Counted from the stretch's first letter, positions 20,634-34,635 are shown. The stretch is DNA of 64,000 nt from Phaeotremella fagi (GCA_001599715.1 BCHU01000008.1:372001-436000), one strand, 5' to 3'. Notes: a model not told the origin generated them from the sequence alone. A program made the numbers and translations.

Positions 20634-22908
20634 CTACAACAGCGCTTCACCAGATTTCCCGTTCTTCACTAAATCCCTCCACTCAGATCTCCAACCATGA
20701 ATCCTATTTCTCATTCCAGAAACATTCAACAATTTTTTGATCCATCTCATAAACTTGTCTTCATCTTCACAAACGAAATTACTGGACAACAGACTCAAGA
20801 TAGATTCGAAATTTGATGTTGGCGCACTTAACAGATCTATGGCATTACCGTCAGTTGAGAACACGTTGAGATGATGTGCAGAGGAGACGTACCCTTGAAC
20901 GCCCATATAATCGCCACACTGGTTATTATGATTACATCCCTTCCATCCAAGAATAAACTATCCCATATCCGGAGTTGAGTGGAGAACGGAACGGTATTCG
21001 CGAAGAGTGTTATATACCATTTTGTACAATATGAAGTACCAGAGATCATGTTCTTTTGCTACAGACTTGAATTAGTCGGTTTCCAAAATGCTGAGGCAGT
21101 TTTACACTTACGAAAGATCTATAAACTTCCGGCATGAGATTTTCGATCAATCTCTCTTGAACGTAAATCGCCTCCAACAACCCTGGGAACCCTGGCGCGA
21201 AGATTGAATGCATTCCATACACGTCGTGAAGACGGACCAGTAAAGCGTACACACGCTGTAAACCATTAGTCTTGTGAAACGCAGTTGAAACAGTCACACT
21301 TACCTCTGGCTTTCCAAGATAGATGAGTAGTGTTGAAGCTATTGGTCCCATTCCTTGACAATAACCACAAGTCTCGCAATAGAGTGAATAACTGTGTAAA
21401 ACGTTGAACATAGAAACTTGACTAAACCAGTCATCAGACACCTAACATTGAGTAAAGCTTGAGAGACTACCCACCCTTGACCATATCTCGTTACAAAAAG
21501 TTGATGACCACTAATTGTTCTGGGTATATCCAAGTCTATATCAGAATCAGTCAAAAGAACTTTGGTCTGGAGTAGAAGCCAACATACCGATCTGAACATC
21601 AAACGTATTTGGTAAACCCAAAGTAGCAGCATAAGTTTCAGCTAAACTTTCAGCCGATCTTTTCCCCTTTCCATCTTTCTCTGATCGTTCCTCGGCTAAA
21701 GTCCACCAAGCAGCCATTCTCCAACGATCAGGTATACCTTTGTAAACTCGACTAGGCAACTAATAAACCATATCAATACAGTTCCAGTAAAGATCAAACT
21801 CGTACCTTAGCACCATCACCATTCCTAGACCAACCCCAGGCAAGGATATTCCCACCATTATCCCTTTTCTTCACAGTCATCATTTTTGCCCATTTCCCCA
21901 CCCGCTCCGCTTCTCTCTTTTTGATTCTCTCCTCTTCAGAGCGATCAGGTCGCGGACTAGACGGTACCCTAGCAGAAGGTCCTGCTTCGTGTGAAGATGG
22001 AACGATAGTCATTGGAGTTGGAGCAGCCGCTTTAGCATTCTTCAACGGAGATTCGTTTGGTAATTTGGGATTCTTCGTCAGAGGTGATGAAGGGATTAAA
22101 GCGAGTCTGTTCTCCGATCTTTTGTTCAGTGGTTCATCGACGAATCCGTATCTGTCCAGACTGGATAGGAAACCTCTTTCCTTTTCTCCTACATCACCAC
22201 TTTTTGAGGGTAGCATGAGAGTTTTTCTATTTCCAATGATCGCTCTTTCCCTCGTTCTTTCGACACCTTCATCCCATCCATCCCCGTATACTCCCTCAAC
22301 TCCTAGTCTGGCGTCTATGTAGTATTAGCAGAAATTTCATATAGCTTTGTGAAGGACGCCCACTTACATGTAGATCTCACATGGAAAGCATCATCCTCTT
22401 CACCGGGGTATTGAGAGCTGAAAGATAATTGAGAAGTATTCGCAGAGGTTTCTGGTCGAGGTGACAGACGGTTTATCGATTGATGAGTTGGTGAAGTAGC
22501 AGTTGACGACGAAAGAGTTGAATTATTCCTACCGGAATAATCAATACTTCGATGAGGAGTGTTGGGAGCAGTTAAAGTGATAGGTATGGATCCATGAGAG
22601 TTGGTACTGGATTTAAGAAGATTGTTATCTTGACGATCATTCTCTAGTTCTTCTACTTCCAACCGTACACCATGCCCTTCAGCATTGCCGTTGCCGTTAC
22701 CGTTCCCATTCCAATTGACGTTCAGATAAGGTAGATTCTCGTCTTCCTCCACAATCTCGTTATTATCAGATTGCCAACTATCCCTACCACCGTATAAAGA
22801 GAAGATACCTTCAGCTTGATCTGCACTCTCTAAAGTCGATTCACGCTCAGGTCGTCGAGGTCCAGGGTTGATACTGAGGTGTCGAATTCCGTTTATAGCC
22901 TCAGTCAT
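20634..22908 (-). CDS. TBC-domain Rab GTPase-activating protein
   Basis: This is a GAP that accelerates GTP hydrolysis by a Rab GTPase in membrane traffic. The start is MTEAINGIRHLSINP (ATG at 22906-22908); a 5' extension uses only a TTG. The N-terminal ~330 residues are low-complexity (Asn-Gly repeats, Ser/Thr-rich) and unlikely to be folded. The TBC domain begins at RVYKGIPDRWRMAAWW and contains the arginine-finger block DIPRTISGHQLF and the glutamine-finger block YSLYCETCGYCQGMGPIASTLL, so the dual-finger residues are intact. It continues with FAPGFPGLLEAIYVQERLIE, the WYITLFANTVPFSTQLRIWD segment typical of TBC domains, and a helical tail ending LVKNGKSGEALL. Several 45-60 nt introns interrupt the domain. 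The specific Rab is not predictable, and the paralogue group (Gyp2- or TBC1D10-like) is uncertain. Confidence 0.85.
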
Positions 22909-23318
22909 AGTGAGTTCCCTTGTGAAATAGGTAGATGACAACCTTTCAAGTAGTATGACTCAAGTAGTATAACTCAAGTTTGGTTCCCAAGGGATTAAAA
23001 GTCGAGCATTCGATGAAAAGGACTGGTTGACTGACTGGGCTGGCCTTTCTAAATGGAATGCGTAGTCTATTATTTTTTTAAGTATTCGTTGATAGCTGAT
23101 AATGATAGATGCAAGATTATAGATATGAAATCTGGTGATTATAAACAGATGATAGAAATGCAGAATATGTATGAGTATGAACAGAATTGAAATCCAAAGT
23201 GAAAGATAGAATGCAACATTTCATTCTAAGATCTTACGTTAAAGGATTTGGTGTCGTAATTTCAATTCAACATCCATCCATCTTTCACCTACCATCTACA
23301 ATTGAAAGATAATCCACC
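22909..23318. other. Intergenic divergent upstream region of the RabGAP and PEX16
   Basis: About 410 bp, AT-rich, with a T7 run near 23071. A tandem phrase CAAGTAGTATGACTCAAGTAGTATAACTCAAG at ~22947-22978 consists of about 2.5 diverged copies of a ~15-bp unit. No gene is supported. Confidence 0.5.
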
Positions 23319-24702
23319 ATGAAACCCTCCCATTTGGTGGAAACCTATGAAAGATTACTTATAGATAACGTCTCAACGGTCCAAACCATCGAAAGTGCGA
23401 TTCGAAACGTTAGCTACTTCTTGCCAGGTCGATTTCAAGATGCTGAAATAGCAAGTGAAGGATGTGAGTTACAGTCTGCTTTTATATGCATCTTATACTG
23501 ACACAATAAAAGTATATTCTGTACTATCGTTGGTTTCATCATATCATGATACTCTATTACGACATCGAATATCACCAGAGATTTCACTTCCACCTCACCC
23601 GTTCTCACGGGAATCAAGTACAGCTGGTGCAAGTGGATCTCAACCAAGAGTGACACCACTCTTACCACCTCAATCAGATCATTCTAGATATACAAGATAT
23701 TGGACGGAGAGATCGACAATATATAAAAAAGCTAGTAGAATCCTAGTGACGTTAAGCTATGTTGAACTTTTACTTGAAATGGTTGCTAGGAAGAAAGGTG
23801 GTGATAGATTCAGATGGAGATTGATTTTGAGTATTGAAAGTATCAAGTAAGTTGGGAGTCGTTCGATCATTAAATTGTGATTGCTGATATTCCTATAGAA
23901 CTCTACTCCGTCTTGTCGTTCTAGGGATCACAAAAAGACCTCTAGTGAATCCATTAACACCACAACGGGAATTCGACATAACCCTTCTCCCTCAAGAAGT
24001 TATTGATTCCAATATCTCGAAACCCTCAACCTCATCCCCCATAACTTCAATCTCGACTTTGAAACCAGCTGTAACATCTCTCACATCGAATACACCACTC
24101 AAATCTCATCTCTACCCACTGATCGAAGCTCTACCCGAAAGTCATCTCCCAAATCCCTTAACACTCTTACCGGAATTATCAACGTACAGTGAATGGACAT
24201 CAGAGATAATAGCATCCACCACAACGTTGATCCATGTCATACTCTTAATGAGAGCATTAGTGAGTGATAACCCCCTAACCGCAAAACCCACTGTATACTA
24301 AATATCAAACTAGCGAAAACAAAACCACACCTACAAACCCCAAACACTCCCTTCCCTAAGCACCTCCCTAACCCCCTTCCTCATCCCCTTGACCCTCCAT
24401 CTACTATCCAGAAGACTCCGAAAATCAACATCATCACCTACATCCCTCGAATCCCAAATCCAATCAAGCAGGGATCGTCAACTAGCAGCCAGTTTCTTCC
24501 TCCAAGGACCGATTTGGGTCGGTTGGACTAGACCAAAGATCATGAGTTTGGTTCGTGGGTTGGAGAGAATTCCTTTGGTAGGGATTATTGGGGAGGTTGT
24601 TGAAGGTTATATCCCCTTGGTTGATGATTACTTTTATTGTAGGTTTGGGACGATGGTCTGGGGTGGTAACGTGCTGACGATTTTTAGATACTTCATCGTG
24701 AT
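23319..24702 (+). CDS. PEX16: Peroxin-16 (PEX16), peroxisome membrane biogenesis
   Basis: Peroxin-16 inserts in the ER and peroxisome membrane and recruits PEX3-dependent membrane proteins. Exons: 23319-23463, 23513-23846, 23899-24259, 24314-24638 and 24689-24702. The start MKPSHLVETYERLLIDNVSTVQTIESAI aligns with the family N-terminus, followed by YFLPGRFQDAEIASEGLYS, YHDTLL, then the conserved WTERSTIYKKASRILVTLSYVELLLEM and GDRFRWRLILSIESIK with R-rich helix. The C-terminal domain has RQLAASFFLQGPIWVGWTRP, RLERIPLVG-like elements (RGLERIPLVGIIGEVVEGYIPLVDDYFYYTSS). The last exon encodes only the terminal Y-T-S-S, and without splicing the frame would run on in wrong sequence. Several hydrophobic helices suit a polytopic membrane protein. 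Exon 3 contains a less conserved Thr/Ser/Pro linker. Confidence 0.9.
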
Positions 24703-24809
24703 TTCAATTGGAAGGAGTTGGATTGTTTTTGTTGTCTTTATAATCGTACTGTACAATACATTATGCATATGCAGTCGTGAAATCTAAAGCACCGGTCCTC
24801 TATTACAAT

Positions 24810-26008
24810 TCATCTCTTCCCCAGACCTTTCTGTAACCATTTCGGTATCTTCTTCTCTCCAGTAGCAGCAGTGGGTATCTTCTTCTTCGGTTCCTCCTCA
24901 GTCTTAACCACATGAGACGGTAGAGGTGCAATCCGTTCCAATAATTCAGGTAACAAAGGAGCAGGGAAAGTAGAGACTAAACCATAAAGTCAACTGATGA
25001 CATCTCACAAAGGTCGACTCACCATTCATCCCCTCCTCCTCCCATCTAACATGAAGAACAGATTGCGGAACGAGTCCCAAAACATTCAAAGACTCTTTAC
25101 CACCACTCCCACCTGATAGACTAACCGATCCTTTGACTGGACCGTAATTCGCTGGAGTCACGATCTTGGTTTTGTACGGATTAGGTTTTTTGGTTTGAGG
25201 AATTGGATGTTCGGGGAAATTGGATCTTGGAGGTTGGTCTGGTGTTCAAAGATGTGTAATTATCAGGAATCTGACAATGTCGGAAGGAGGTTGACTTACA
25301 GAGTGTGAATGGTTTAGTTGCTGCTGAAGGATTTAACGCTGATCTAACAAAGGCGTATACGGGTTGTATCCTACCAAATTCGTAAGCTACAATCAAAAAT
25401 ATCACAATAAAGAAGGGATACATACGGACTAGTAGAAGGGAAAACACTCTCAATCTGAGTCCCATTAGAGAATTTGATCCGTATAGTGGTCTATCAAAAG
25501 GTCAATTACAGTAACAATTACTATCACGAAATATACCCACATTAGGCCATTTCTCAGATTTCAATTTCTCATTCTTGCTACGTTCCTCATCACGATATTT
25601 TGAAGTTAACAGCGGAGCGTCGTTCAATTGCTTGGAACGGGATACGACTGAGGAATGATAATTCTGAACGTCGGATATTGAGGGTTCGAAGAATGAATCT
25701 GATATTTCGGCTGTAGGGTGGTCAGAGTTGGAGATTGAGTTTTCGATTGAGTGATGCAAAGACTTACATGATGCTTTTGAGGAGTTCGCCGTATTTGGTG
25801 TTAGTGGTTGACTGAATACCTTGATATTCTGTATGTTTGGATTAGAATCCTCTTGGGCAGATTCGATAGGTGGTCCTGGAAGTGTAGATGAAGATGAAGT
25901 TGGAATTGAAGGTGCAGCTTGACTTTGGTCATTGGATATCTCAGGAGGTTGGATTGTATCTACGTCACCCTCTAGGACTGGTGGTTGATTATCCTCGGCT
26001 TCTGTCAT
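24810..26008 (-). CDS. UBX-domain protein (ASPSCR1/TUG- or Ubx4-like), probable Cdc48 cofactor
   Basis: UBX domains bind the N-domain of the AAA ATPase Cdc48/p97. Start MTEAEDNQPPVLEGD at 26008. The first ~100 residues are disordered. A charged helix (SKYRDEERSKNEKLKSEKW) precedes the UBX fold: TTIRIKFSNGTQIESVFPST, then VYAFVRSALNPSAATKPFTLYQ, and the last strand GLVPQSVLHVRWEEEG. The usual FPR-type loop is replaced by a QPPRSN sequence. The C-terminus ends with KKIPKWLQKGLGKR. Splice sites at three points had to be chosen by homology: the donor GTGGGT after WPN, the acceptor TTGGTAG before IQPVYAF and the donor GTAAGT after TL. These choices make all exons agree. No ubiquitin-like N-terminal domain typical of full-length TUG is seen, so this may be a short relative. 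Confidence 0.75.
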
Positions 26009-26437
26009 TCTAATTGTCTAAATGAGATGATAATGTTAATATCGAAGTGAGATGAGAAATGTAAGAAACGAAACGCATCAATCAGCGTTTGTCAACAACG
26101 TCCAATCCAAGTGGCAACTCGTACAGTGGCAAAGAATAATACTTGACAGCATGATGTCCATGAGTGCATAGGAATATCAAACCATCTTTGTATATACACA
26201 TTAAGAAAAGGAAGAAGAGAGAAAGAAAGAAAAGGAGAAAGGAGAAACCGAACTAAATAATTCTCGTTGAGAGACTTTTTCATAAAAGAGAACAGGAAAA
26301 AAGGAAATCTAATCTAAATTTATGTTTATGTTGTTTATTCATTCTAACACTACGAGAATATGATCTATTTAGGACGATATCTCCTATAACCTCCTATCAG
26401 CATATGATCCACAACAGCATAAAGGGTGAAACAAAAC
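26009..26437. other. Intergenic: UBX upstream region and FAS beta-type gene 3' flank
   Basis: About 430 bp. Purine-rich runs (AAAGAAAGAAAAGGAGAAAGGAG, split here as a 20-odd bp tract) lie near 26215-26250. No gene is supported. Confidence 0.45.
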
Positions 26438-29400
26438 TCACGGTTCATCTTGGAAAATCGTACTTGGATCAAGTTCACCGTTGATGATATCATGATACAT
26501 CATGATAGCCGATTGTCTACCCCAATTCCTAAAGCAGGTGTCAACATCCAACATCAAACCACAAAAAGGGAAAACAACTCACCAACTAGAATCGAAAGTT
26601 CTAGCTTTAAGTGCAGAGAAGACAGGTGCAATACCGTCAATATAAGTATCACCATGTTCCAATTTGATAGCATCCAATTTAGCTTGAAGCTCCTCAGCGG
26701 TTGCCTAAAAACAATCTTCATCAGTTTTTTTGTCCCGCCTAACAAATCATCAATCATACCTTCTCGACATCAGCACGTTTATCACCTGCTCTCAAGTCTT
26801 TACCCAGATATCTCGACCACATCTCAATCTCCCTTTGAGCATGTTCTTCCTGTTTAACGACGAATTTATCAAACTCCTCCGAGTTCATAACTGCACCCCC
26901 AGCACCACCGCCTCCACCACCACCACCAGCTCCTGGAGCAGCCAAAGAGATACCCGCAAAGGAAGCATAAGATTGGGCGAGACTATCAAGGAAAGCTTTA
27001 GCTTCTGCCTCTGAACCTAATCTCTTAGCTGGTTCGGCGGTGATACCGAAGAACAAAGCTGAATCGGTACGTAGAGGTCCCAAACCCCATTGTTTGTTCA
27101 AATGTGATCTAGCTGAGGAGATGTTGAAACCACCAGGGAACTTCGAAGCGACCATACGATTCGTAAGCGCCATGGCGTGTTTACCCAAAGCTGCGTAACC
27201 GACATTAAGAGCTGCACCTAATTCGTCCAATGGTAGATCTTCACCCTTTTCAGGGGCGGAAGCGAATTCGACTTGAAGATCACCGAGGATTTCATTTTGT
27301 AACGTTGATTTACCACCTGAAAGTTCTTTGAGTGATTTCGACAATGGGATTTCGCTGGCTGGTTTCTTGAGTTTTTGAGCAACAATGATTCGAACGGTAT
27401 CGACAGCACGTGGAGGTGCGTCTTCGACTGCAGCAGCAGCTCCACCGGATGGAGCAGCGACAGCGACTGGAGCAGCGACAGCAACAGGAGCAGCAGCAGC
27501 GACTGGAGCAGATGAGGTTTCAGCAGCAGCAGCTGGAGCTTCCTCAGCAGAATCTTCGAAGGCGTAGTAAACCTCCTTCTGGTTCTTGGCAGCACAAAGA
27601 ATTTGTCTCTTGAGCGACAAAGCACCGTCTTGAGCTTCGTATTTAGCTTTAAGAGTTCTAGTGGCCATACCTATAACACGTTAGCTAGACATATCGCAAA
27701 GCTAGAAAAAAGACGTACCAGAAAGAACAGGTCCAGGACCAACTTCAATGAAACGTTCGAACTTGGCAACAGAGAACAAGATATCTTGAGTCTCGATCCA
27801 TCGAACGGGGGAAGCGAACTGATAAGCCAAACATTCAGTCAAGATGTTGTAAGCCAATTTCTGTCTGTTTGCCGCAGAATCCCAAGAATCCTTCTCCCAG
27901 TTCTTGAGAATACCTTCCATTCGTGGTGAATTGGTCTGATCGTAGATCTTTTGACAATAAGATTTCGAAACTTCGAATGTCTCGGCGCTAATCCATTGGT
28001 TCAGTAAACAAACCCAATTGTGTTGTATAGAAACAACTTACATCAAGTTAGGAATGTATTTACCAACGAGTCTATCGGGGTTCAATTGAAGAGGATCGAT
28101 CTTCTTGATCAAATAGTTTCTGAAAGACAAGACACCCGGCCATAGATATCTCGAATGGAAAGGAACATCGATACCAGGTAATGGAATAGTAGCGAAACCA
28201 CGTTCGAGGATAACAGCACCATCAGCTTTCTCCTTCTCAACAGTCAAATCCCAACAGCCATCAATAATCTCTGCCAATTTTTCTTTCAATTCTTCAACCG
28301 TCATGATGGTTGATAATTTCTCCAAATCGATCTTCTGTGCTTTGAGCATGTTGAGGACGTTGGTGAGTGCCGACAAAGCTCTCAATTCACCTGCACAAAC
28401 GTATTGTTGGTTAGCAACGTTGAGATTGACGATTTGTACCAAACAATCCTTTTGCTTCGAGACTGTATCGACGATTTCCCGAAGTGCCGGTTCAGAGAAT
28501 GATTTACCAACTCTCGATGGATTGACTGCCATCATTGCGTATTGAGATTTACCAGCGGCATCACGTTGGACTGCACGTTGCATAGTGATACCTCTGAAGA
28601 AAACGACATCGGCGAGAGATGAGATTGGTAAAACATCAGCGATAGCTGCGAGAGCAGAGTATTCTCCAAGGGAATGACCAGCGAAAGCGGCGTTATGGTC
28701 GATAAGACCTTTAGCTTTCATATCGTCGAAAGCGGCTTTCTCAGTGACGACCAAAGCGATTTGAGTGTATTGAGTAGCGAAAAGTAAACCTTGTGGATGA
28801 GAGAAGGTGTAACTGGTAGTGTAAAGATCGATATCACCGAACAGAGGTAAAGTCTTGACTTCACCATTCTTGTCGACAGTGTCATAAGTAAGATCCATGT
28901 ATCTTTGACGAATAGCTTGACCTTTGATACCACCGAAATGGATGGTAAGTTCTTTAGGATTGTTCTTGACGATATCAACAATGGAGAAACCATAGACAGA
29001 ACCTAAATGAGCATCGGCAGCGTCCCAAACAGCCCGAGCGACTGGTGAAGTGTTGTACAATTCCATACCCATTCCTTGTTCTTGTGAACCTTGACCGGTA
29101 AAGACGTAGGCAGTAGGTGGTTGAAGTACTTCCGAAGTACCATCGATAACTTTGGTACCGTTTTGATTGAAAGCTTCAACTTTGATGACCATCTTTCCGT
29201 CCTTCATGGCGACATGAGTTAATTTAACATTAATCTCGTCATGAGGGAGAACCATTCCGACGAAACCAACTTCATAAGACATGACTCGTTCAGGGTGGTT
29301 ATCGGCGACAACTGACTCGAGGTATTTACGAGTAGCAGCTGAAGACCACATACCGTGAGTAATAGTTCCTGGTAAAGAAGCGAAGTCCGAGAAGTATGGG

Positions 29401-32400
29401 TTAACATGGATTGGGTTGAAATCACCAGAGATCTTGGAATACGGTTCGTTGGTACTTGGAGTTTTGTAAGTAGCCGAAGAAGCGTCGGTGATGAGTGAAT
29501 AACCACCGTTTTCAAGTGGGATAGGTAAACCGACGGCTTTACCGTGACGTTTAAGATACTCGATAACAGCGTTACCGTGGGTGTTATGAGCTTCGTAATC
29601 GATGGTAGCGACTTGAACCAATTGTTTGGTACTACTTCGAACGAAAGCGACACCGCTAACCTTGACTGAACTGAGAGTGGTCTTGTCCTTGTATTTCAAT
29701 TCTGATTTAGTCTTGAAAGTCAAGATAGTACCAACATCAAGTGGGACTGAATCGTCATCCCATTCAAACCAAGGTTTAGATTGGAGGATACCGACAGAAG
29801 TCGCTTTATCGAGATCAACGACGTAATCAGCTTCGTCAACCGTTTCGAAAGTGTTTTCGAAATCCTTGAATCGACCTCTGTAAAGGAAAGCAGAGGTGAC
29901 TTCAATGACTGGTTCACCTTGACGTAAAACGTAACCTTTGACTTTAACGGTCTTTCCAGAATCAGAATTGATGACGGAAACAACACGAGCTTCAGCTGAA
30001 CAAGAGTCACCAGCACGAAGTGGAGCTACACCGTCCATGATTCTAAATCCGTTGGACAGATGAACGAGGTTAAGTAAATCACCATCGATTTGAGATGGGA
30101 AAATAGCTTTCATAATGGACTACAAGGCGTCAGCTTCATCGCCCCAACAAAGAAAGAAACCGATAACTCACCTGCCATCCAAGAACAATAGCGAAATCCA
30201 TTGGAGCCATAATCTTCTCACTACGAGCAGATTTAAAGCTCTCACCTTGATTACCGACAACGTCACAGAATCTTTGAACAGCTTGAGCGTCGATAGCAGT
30301 TTCACCACAAGTGAACGTCGTTCGTAAATCAAGTTCAGGTAAAGATTCGTTATCACCGAACCAAAGTCTCCAGTAGAAATCTTTGATTTTCTTGTTACGA
30401 CCATCGACGACTTCGTGGATTGGTGCATAACCCATATCAGGTTTATAGATGAACGTGAAATCAAGTGGGACAGAGACTCCACGTCTTTCTTCAAACATTG
30501 TTAAAGTCAATGTTGAACCTGAGATACTAAGTTCTACAGCTTTGAAATCTTCTGGATGAGGACCGAAGGATCGGGCACTACCGTAAAGACTGACTGATTT
30601 GACTTGACCAGCTGAAGAAGTGACCTTGACAGTTTGATTGGCACGAGGTGCGAAAATTCTTCGGAACGGGTTGGAAATGTATCCAGCACCTTGAACGATG
30701 TTGACGGAAGTTAAGGCAGCACGTAACCAACTGACATCACGTCCAGCGACGACTTCTAACCAATCATCAACTGATGGAACGGATTGTCCAACCTTGAGAA
30801 CTCTAGTTTCACCTTCAGTTGATTCAGCGACGAGGCCAGATTTTGGTGAACCTGGAGTAGCACCGATGTAATCGATAGTGGGAACCTTGGATTCGTCACC
30901 ACCATAATATCTTTCAAGAAGTTTCTTGACAAGAAGACCTTCAATGTTACCAAGGATATCTTTGATTGGTTCATCAGCGACTGTCGAGTATTTAACAGCC
31001 ATTGGTCCTTGTAAGATACAGACTCTTTGAGGATCTTGATCAAAGACGGCATCCATATCTTCAGCTGCCCAAAGTGAATCCTTCTTGAACCAAACTTCAA
31101 AGTTTGAATCGAGAATAGGAATGAAGGGGACTGGTTTTTGTCCAGGTCGTTGGGTGATGGAAAGGAAGAAAGCTTTATCTTCAGCTGCGACCAATTGAGA
31201 TCGAGCTCGGGGGTATGATTGGAAGAATGAATCGATAGTGTTATCAGGCTTATCGAGCGTGGTGAATGATTGGATCAAAGATTCCTTGGTTCGGATACCG
31301 TCAACACCGGCGAAACGCTCCTCGACACGTCGAAGCCAGTCACCAACGAGGTTACGAAGGGAGATATCGACCCAACGACCTTGTTTGGAAACGTACATCA
31401 ATCTGACCATTCGTCTGGTAATCTCTTCATAAGTCATTTTGCTGAGATCAGAAACGACAGTACCGTCAGCCTTTTCGCCGAACCATGGCTTGTTGAAATC
31501 CTTGTTGAGTTTACCGATAACGTAGTCTTTCTTGGATTCGAGCCAAGCAGCTCTCTTATCACGAGGAAGAGCGAAGACGGTGTCGTCGAATTCTCTCCAG
31601 AGCTTGACACCACGGGTGGCGATTTTATGGATAGGTTCACCAAGTTCAGATCGAACAGTGAGAATACCACCGGTTGGTTTGTCGTAAGTGCCTTCCCACT
31701 CTGCATCCCCAACACCTGGAGCTTCGACGATAAGTTGTTTGACGGAAGCACTGGTGTCAGCTTCCTTTGCGACCATGACTCTTGAGGCGTAAAGAACACC
31801 GTCATATGGCATAGGTTGAAGACCGAATTGACTAACGGACCAATCACCAGAAAGGCTATATTGTCAGTGTTGACCAAGTTGGTAAACTCACTATGGCCAA
31901 GCGTCATCAGCTCCACCAAGACCTGAACCAGCGATAAGGGAGATGTTTCGGTTTTGTCTGATAGCACCGTAAGTAGCGATAATAGGTTGATGCATGTCTT
32001 CACAACTGTGATGACCACCAGCTCTTCCACCAGTCCATTGAAGAATGATTGGGTAATCAGGGTTGGCAGCTGCAATGTTGACAACTTGACGGATACCTTC
32101 GACGGATCCTGGTTTGAAAGCGATATGCTTGATACCAGCAGCTTTCAATGCTGAGATGATTTCAGTAGCCTTCTCTGAACTTGGGATACCAGCTGCGACA
32201 CAGAAACCTTCGATTGGTAAACCTTCACGTCTCATCTCTTGCCATAACGGGAATTGGAAAGAGAATTGACGTTGATTGATGTACAAGGCGTTCAAGGTGA
32301 TACCGACACCTGGTTGAACTCTCTTTTGGATCTCTGCGACCTTGTTACGAAGAGCGGTAGCGTTGTAGTGACCACCACCAGCTAATTCGATATGGAAACC

Positions 32401-34394
32401 AGCGTTCAATGTTGCTGAAACAAGATTGGCACCGACGGTTGTTGGAGTCATACCAGCAACCATGATTGGTGGTTTTCCAAGCATTCTTGAGAATGGTGTA
32501 TCGATGTGAATTTTACCGTCACTATACGTCAGTAATGCTACTATCAACGTACTCACAGTGTCTTGACGAGTTTAGGACTCCATTCTTTAGCCCAAACTTG
32601 TTCAGTCTTGACGTTGTTGGCGTCATAGAACTCAGCGGCTGCTTTGCCCTTTTCACCAACAACTACAGTACGAACACCACGACCTTCGAGGGCTCTGGTA
32701 GTGAGGAAACCAACACCACTGTTACCACCTGGTCCGAAATCAACAGCGTGAGTAGCTGTTGATGGGAAATCACAACATTTGACCCAGTGGATAGGACGAG
32801 TGAAAATTTGCTCGCAGAGAGAGGCGGTGATGGAAGTGGTAAGTGTTCTAAGATCGGCACCTGATTTGTTAGCTAACACTCAAAAATTCAAACTCACCTG
32901 TTTCGGTGTTGAAAACTGGAACAGCCAATTCTGAAGTTTGCCATAATTCCTGACCACCCAAATCCTTCGTGACCAATTTCTCAGTGGCTCCGCTCAAATA
33001 AGGACTGTGGTAAGGAACATTGACGGGTAAGAAACGCATGTTGAAAACAGCTTTTCTCTTGGAGTAAGGGGTCTTACTTTGATCCAATCCAGGTGGAGCC
33101 ATGACTTTTCGAAGGGCAGTTACGAGACCGTAAAGAGCCTTTGCTGGACCTGTAACGACGAAAGTGTTGGGACCGTTGTACAATGATACACCTAATTGAG
33201 AATTTGGTGGGAGGTGGGAGTTGACCTTTTTGAGATGTCCTTCGAGGGATTTCAAGTTAAGGCCGTTGATTGATAACATTGGAGATGGGACACCTTCGTT
33301 GTTCTCAACGGTGTCGGCAACGATTTGTGGTTCAATTGATAGTAAGGGGAAAGCATCTTGTCCTCTGAGACCAATGTAGAATAAAAGCTTGACAGCCTTG
33401 ATGATGTTGGCGTTTAAGACGTCCCAACTGTCGGAAGATGAGATTGCAACGGCAGAAACGACACCTTGAGAATGACCGGTAGCACCTTTGAATAAAGAGC
33501 GGAATTCTCCAGGGTTCAAGTCAGTTACTCGACAAGTGACAACGTATTGTGCGAGTTGAGTGACACCGATAAGAGGTAATGACAATGGGATGGAAGCGAG
33601 ATAATCAACAGTTGGACGTGGTGATGTGCCGTTTAACCAGGAAATAAGGTCGAGACCTTCTGAATAATAAGCGAATCCATCAGCATCTGCTTTCGATGCG
33701 GCAGGCAATAAAACCTCGGTCGTGATACTGGTAAGAATGGGTTTGATGAAAGGGGTGTAAACGTCGTAGAGGTATTGTAACTCGTTGAAGTAGTACTAGA
33801 GATGTCAATCACAGCTCAAGACGACAAACTCACTTCATTGACACCTTGACCACCGAACAAACCGTAGAGTTCTGCTTTCCCGCTCTTGGCAGCCTCTAGT
33901 AGAGCTGATGGATGAGCGAGAGGAACTTTACTAGCACCGAGAGCTTCTCTAGCGACAACGAATGACTTGAAATAAGCGGTGAGAACTTCTGTTCTAGCTT
34001 CTGGCTCGAAAGATTGAACCAAAGAATGAATGTTGATTGATGAAAGATAGAGTTCGTTGAATCTCTGATAAGTCGCCAATAGAACTTGTGACAACTCTGA
34101 TTCTGAGGAGGAAGAAGTTTTGTCTGAGACGAAAGAAAGGAAACGAGCCAAGAGTTTAACTTGAGGTTCGATAGATGCAGGTGCTTTGACGGCACCTTCT
34201 TCCTCATCCTCTTGAGTTGGAACTACCGGTTCGTCATCTGACGTTGAACGTGAATCATGGAATTCTTGAGCCAAGACTTCTGAAGTGACCCATGCTGAGA
34301 GAGGTGAAGCTGGGACTGGGATTGTTATTCTGGCTGCTGAGGAGTGAATGACTAGTGGACGTGTGGGAGTTGATGAGGTGAAGAGGGAAGCCAT
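26438..34394 (-). CDS. FAS1: Fatty acid synthase beta-type subunit with ACP: AT-ER-DH-MPT-ACP-partial structural domain (FAS1)
   Basis: Cytosolic type I FAS chain, about 2500 residues, ~10 exons, start ATG 34394 (MASLFTSSTPTRP), stop TGA 26438-26440. Order: N-terminal AT with GGQG and GATGHSQG (Ser near residue 292) and VNVPYHSPY; ER, beginning IMVAGMTPTTVGANLVSATL with the FMN-binding GGRAGGHHS; the central DH (MaoC-type GDFNPIHVNPYFSDF near residue 1590); MPT with FTGQGSQEQGMGMELY, FAGHSLGEYSALAA and VDVPFHSRYLWPGV. Unlike yeast beta, it continues through the alpha-type start (ECLAYQFASPVRWIETQDIL, VLSGMATRTLK), an Ala/Val/Pro-rich linker, ACP with the 4'-phosphopantetheine Ser in GGKSTLQNEILGDL (near residue 2263), a Gly-rich second linker, and the beginning of the structural domain (ALKARTFDSSWNWGRQ), ending DEP. 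The alpha gene resumes just after that point. Domain calls are by family motifs. Confidence 0.95.
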
Positions 34395-34635
34395 GATGGG
34401 CTATGGGTGGGGGTGGGGAGGAGATAGCTGGGTGTACACTTGAATACTTTACGGGGGATATGATGAGTGTGTGTTTAAGTATCCCCAGATAGAAGTAGAA
34501 GTAGGAGTAGGAGTAGATGTAGACGTGGAAGGTGAAGATGGATGATAGATAGAAGTAAATGTAATCTATTCTATCACTGACCGTACTGCTGTTCGACATC
34601 TAACCCCATCCCCAAATCATCCCCAACGACACTGA

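Noticed and set aside
26730..27014. Plus-strand Ser/Thr-rich frame within FAS1
   Set aside because: It is antisense to the Gly/Ala-rich second ACP linker and exon ends, with no independent start context.
27385..27613. Plus-strand ORFs rich in Ala/Thr or Gln/Arg opposite the FAS linker
   Set aside because: They are shadow frames of the Ala/Val/Pro-rich linker that tethers the ACP; low complexity explains their openness.
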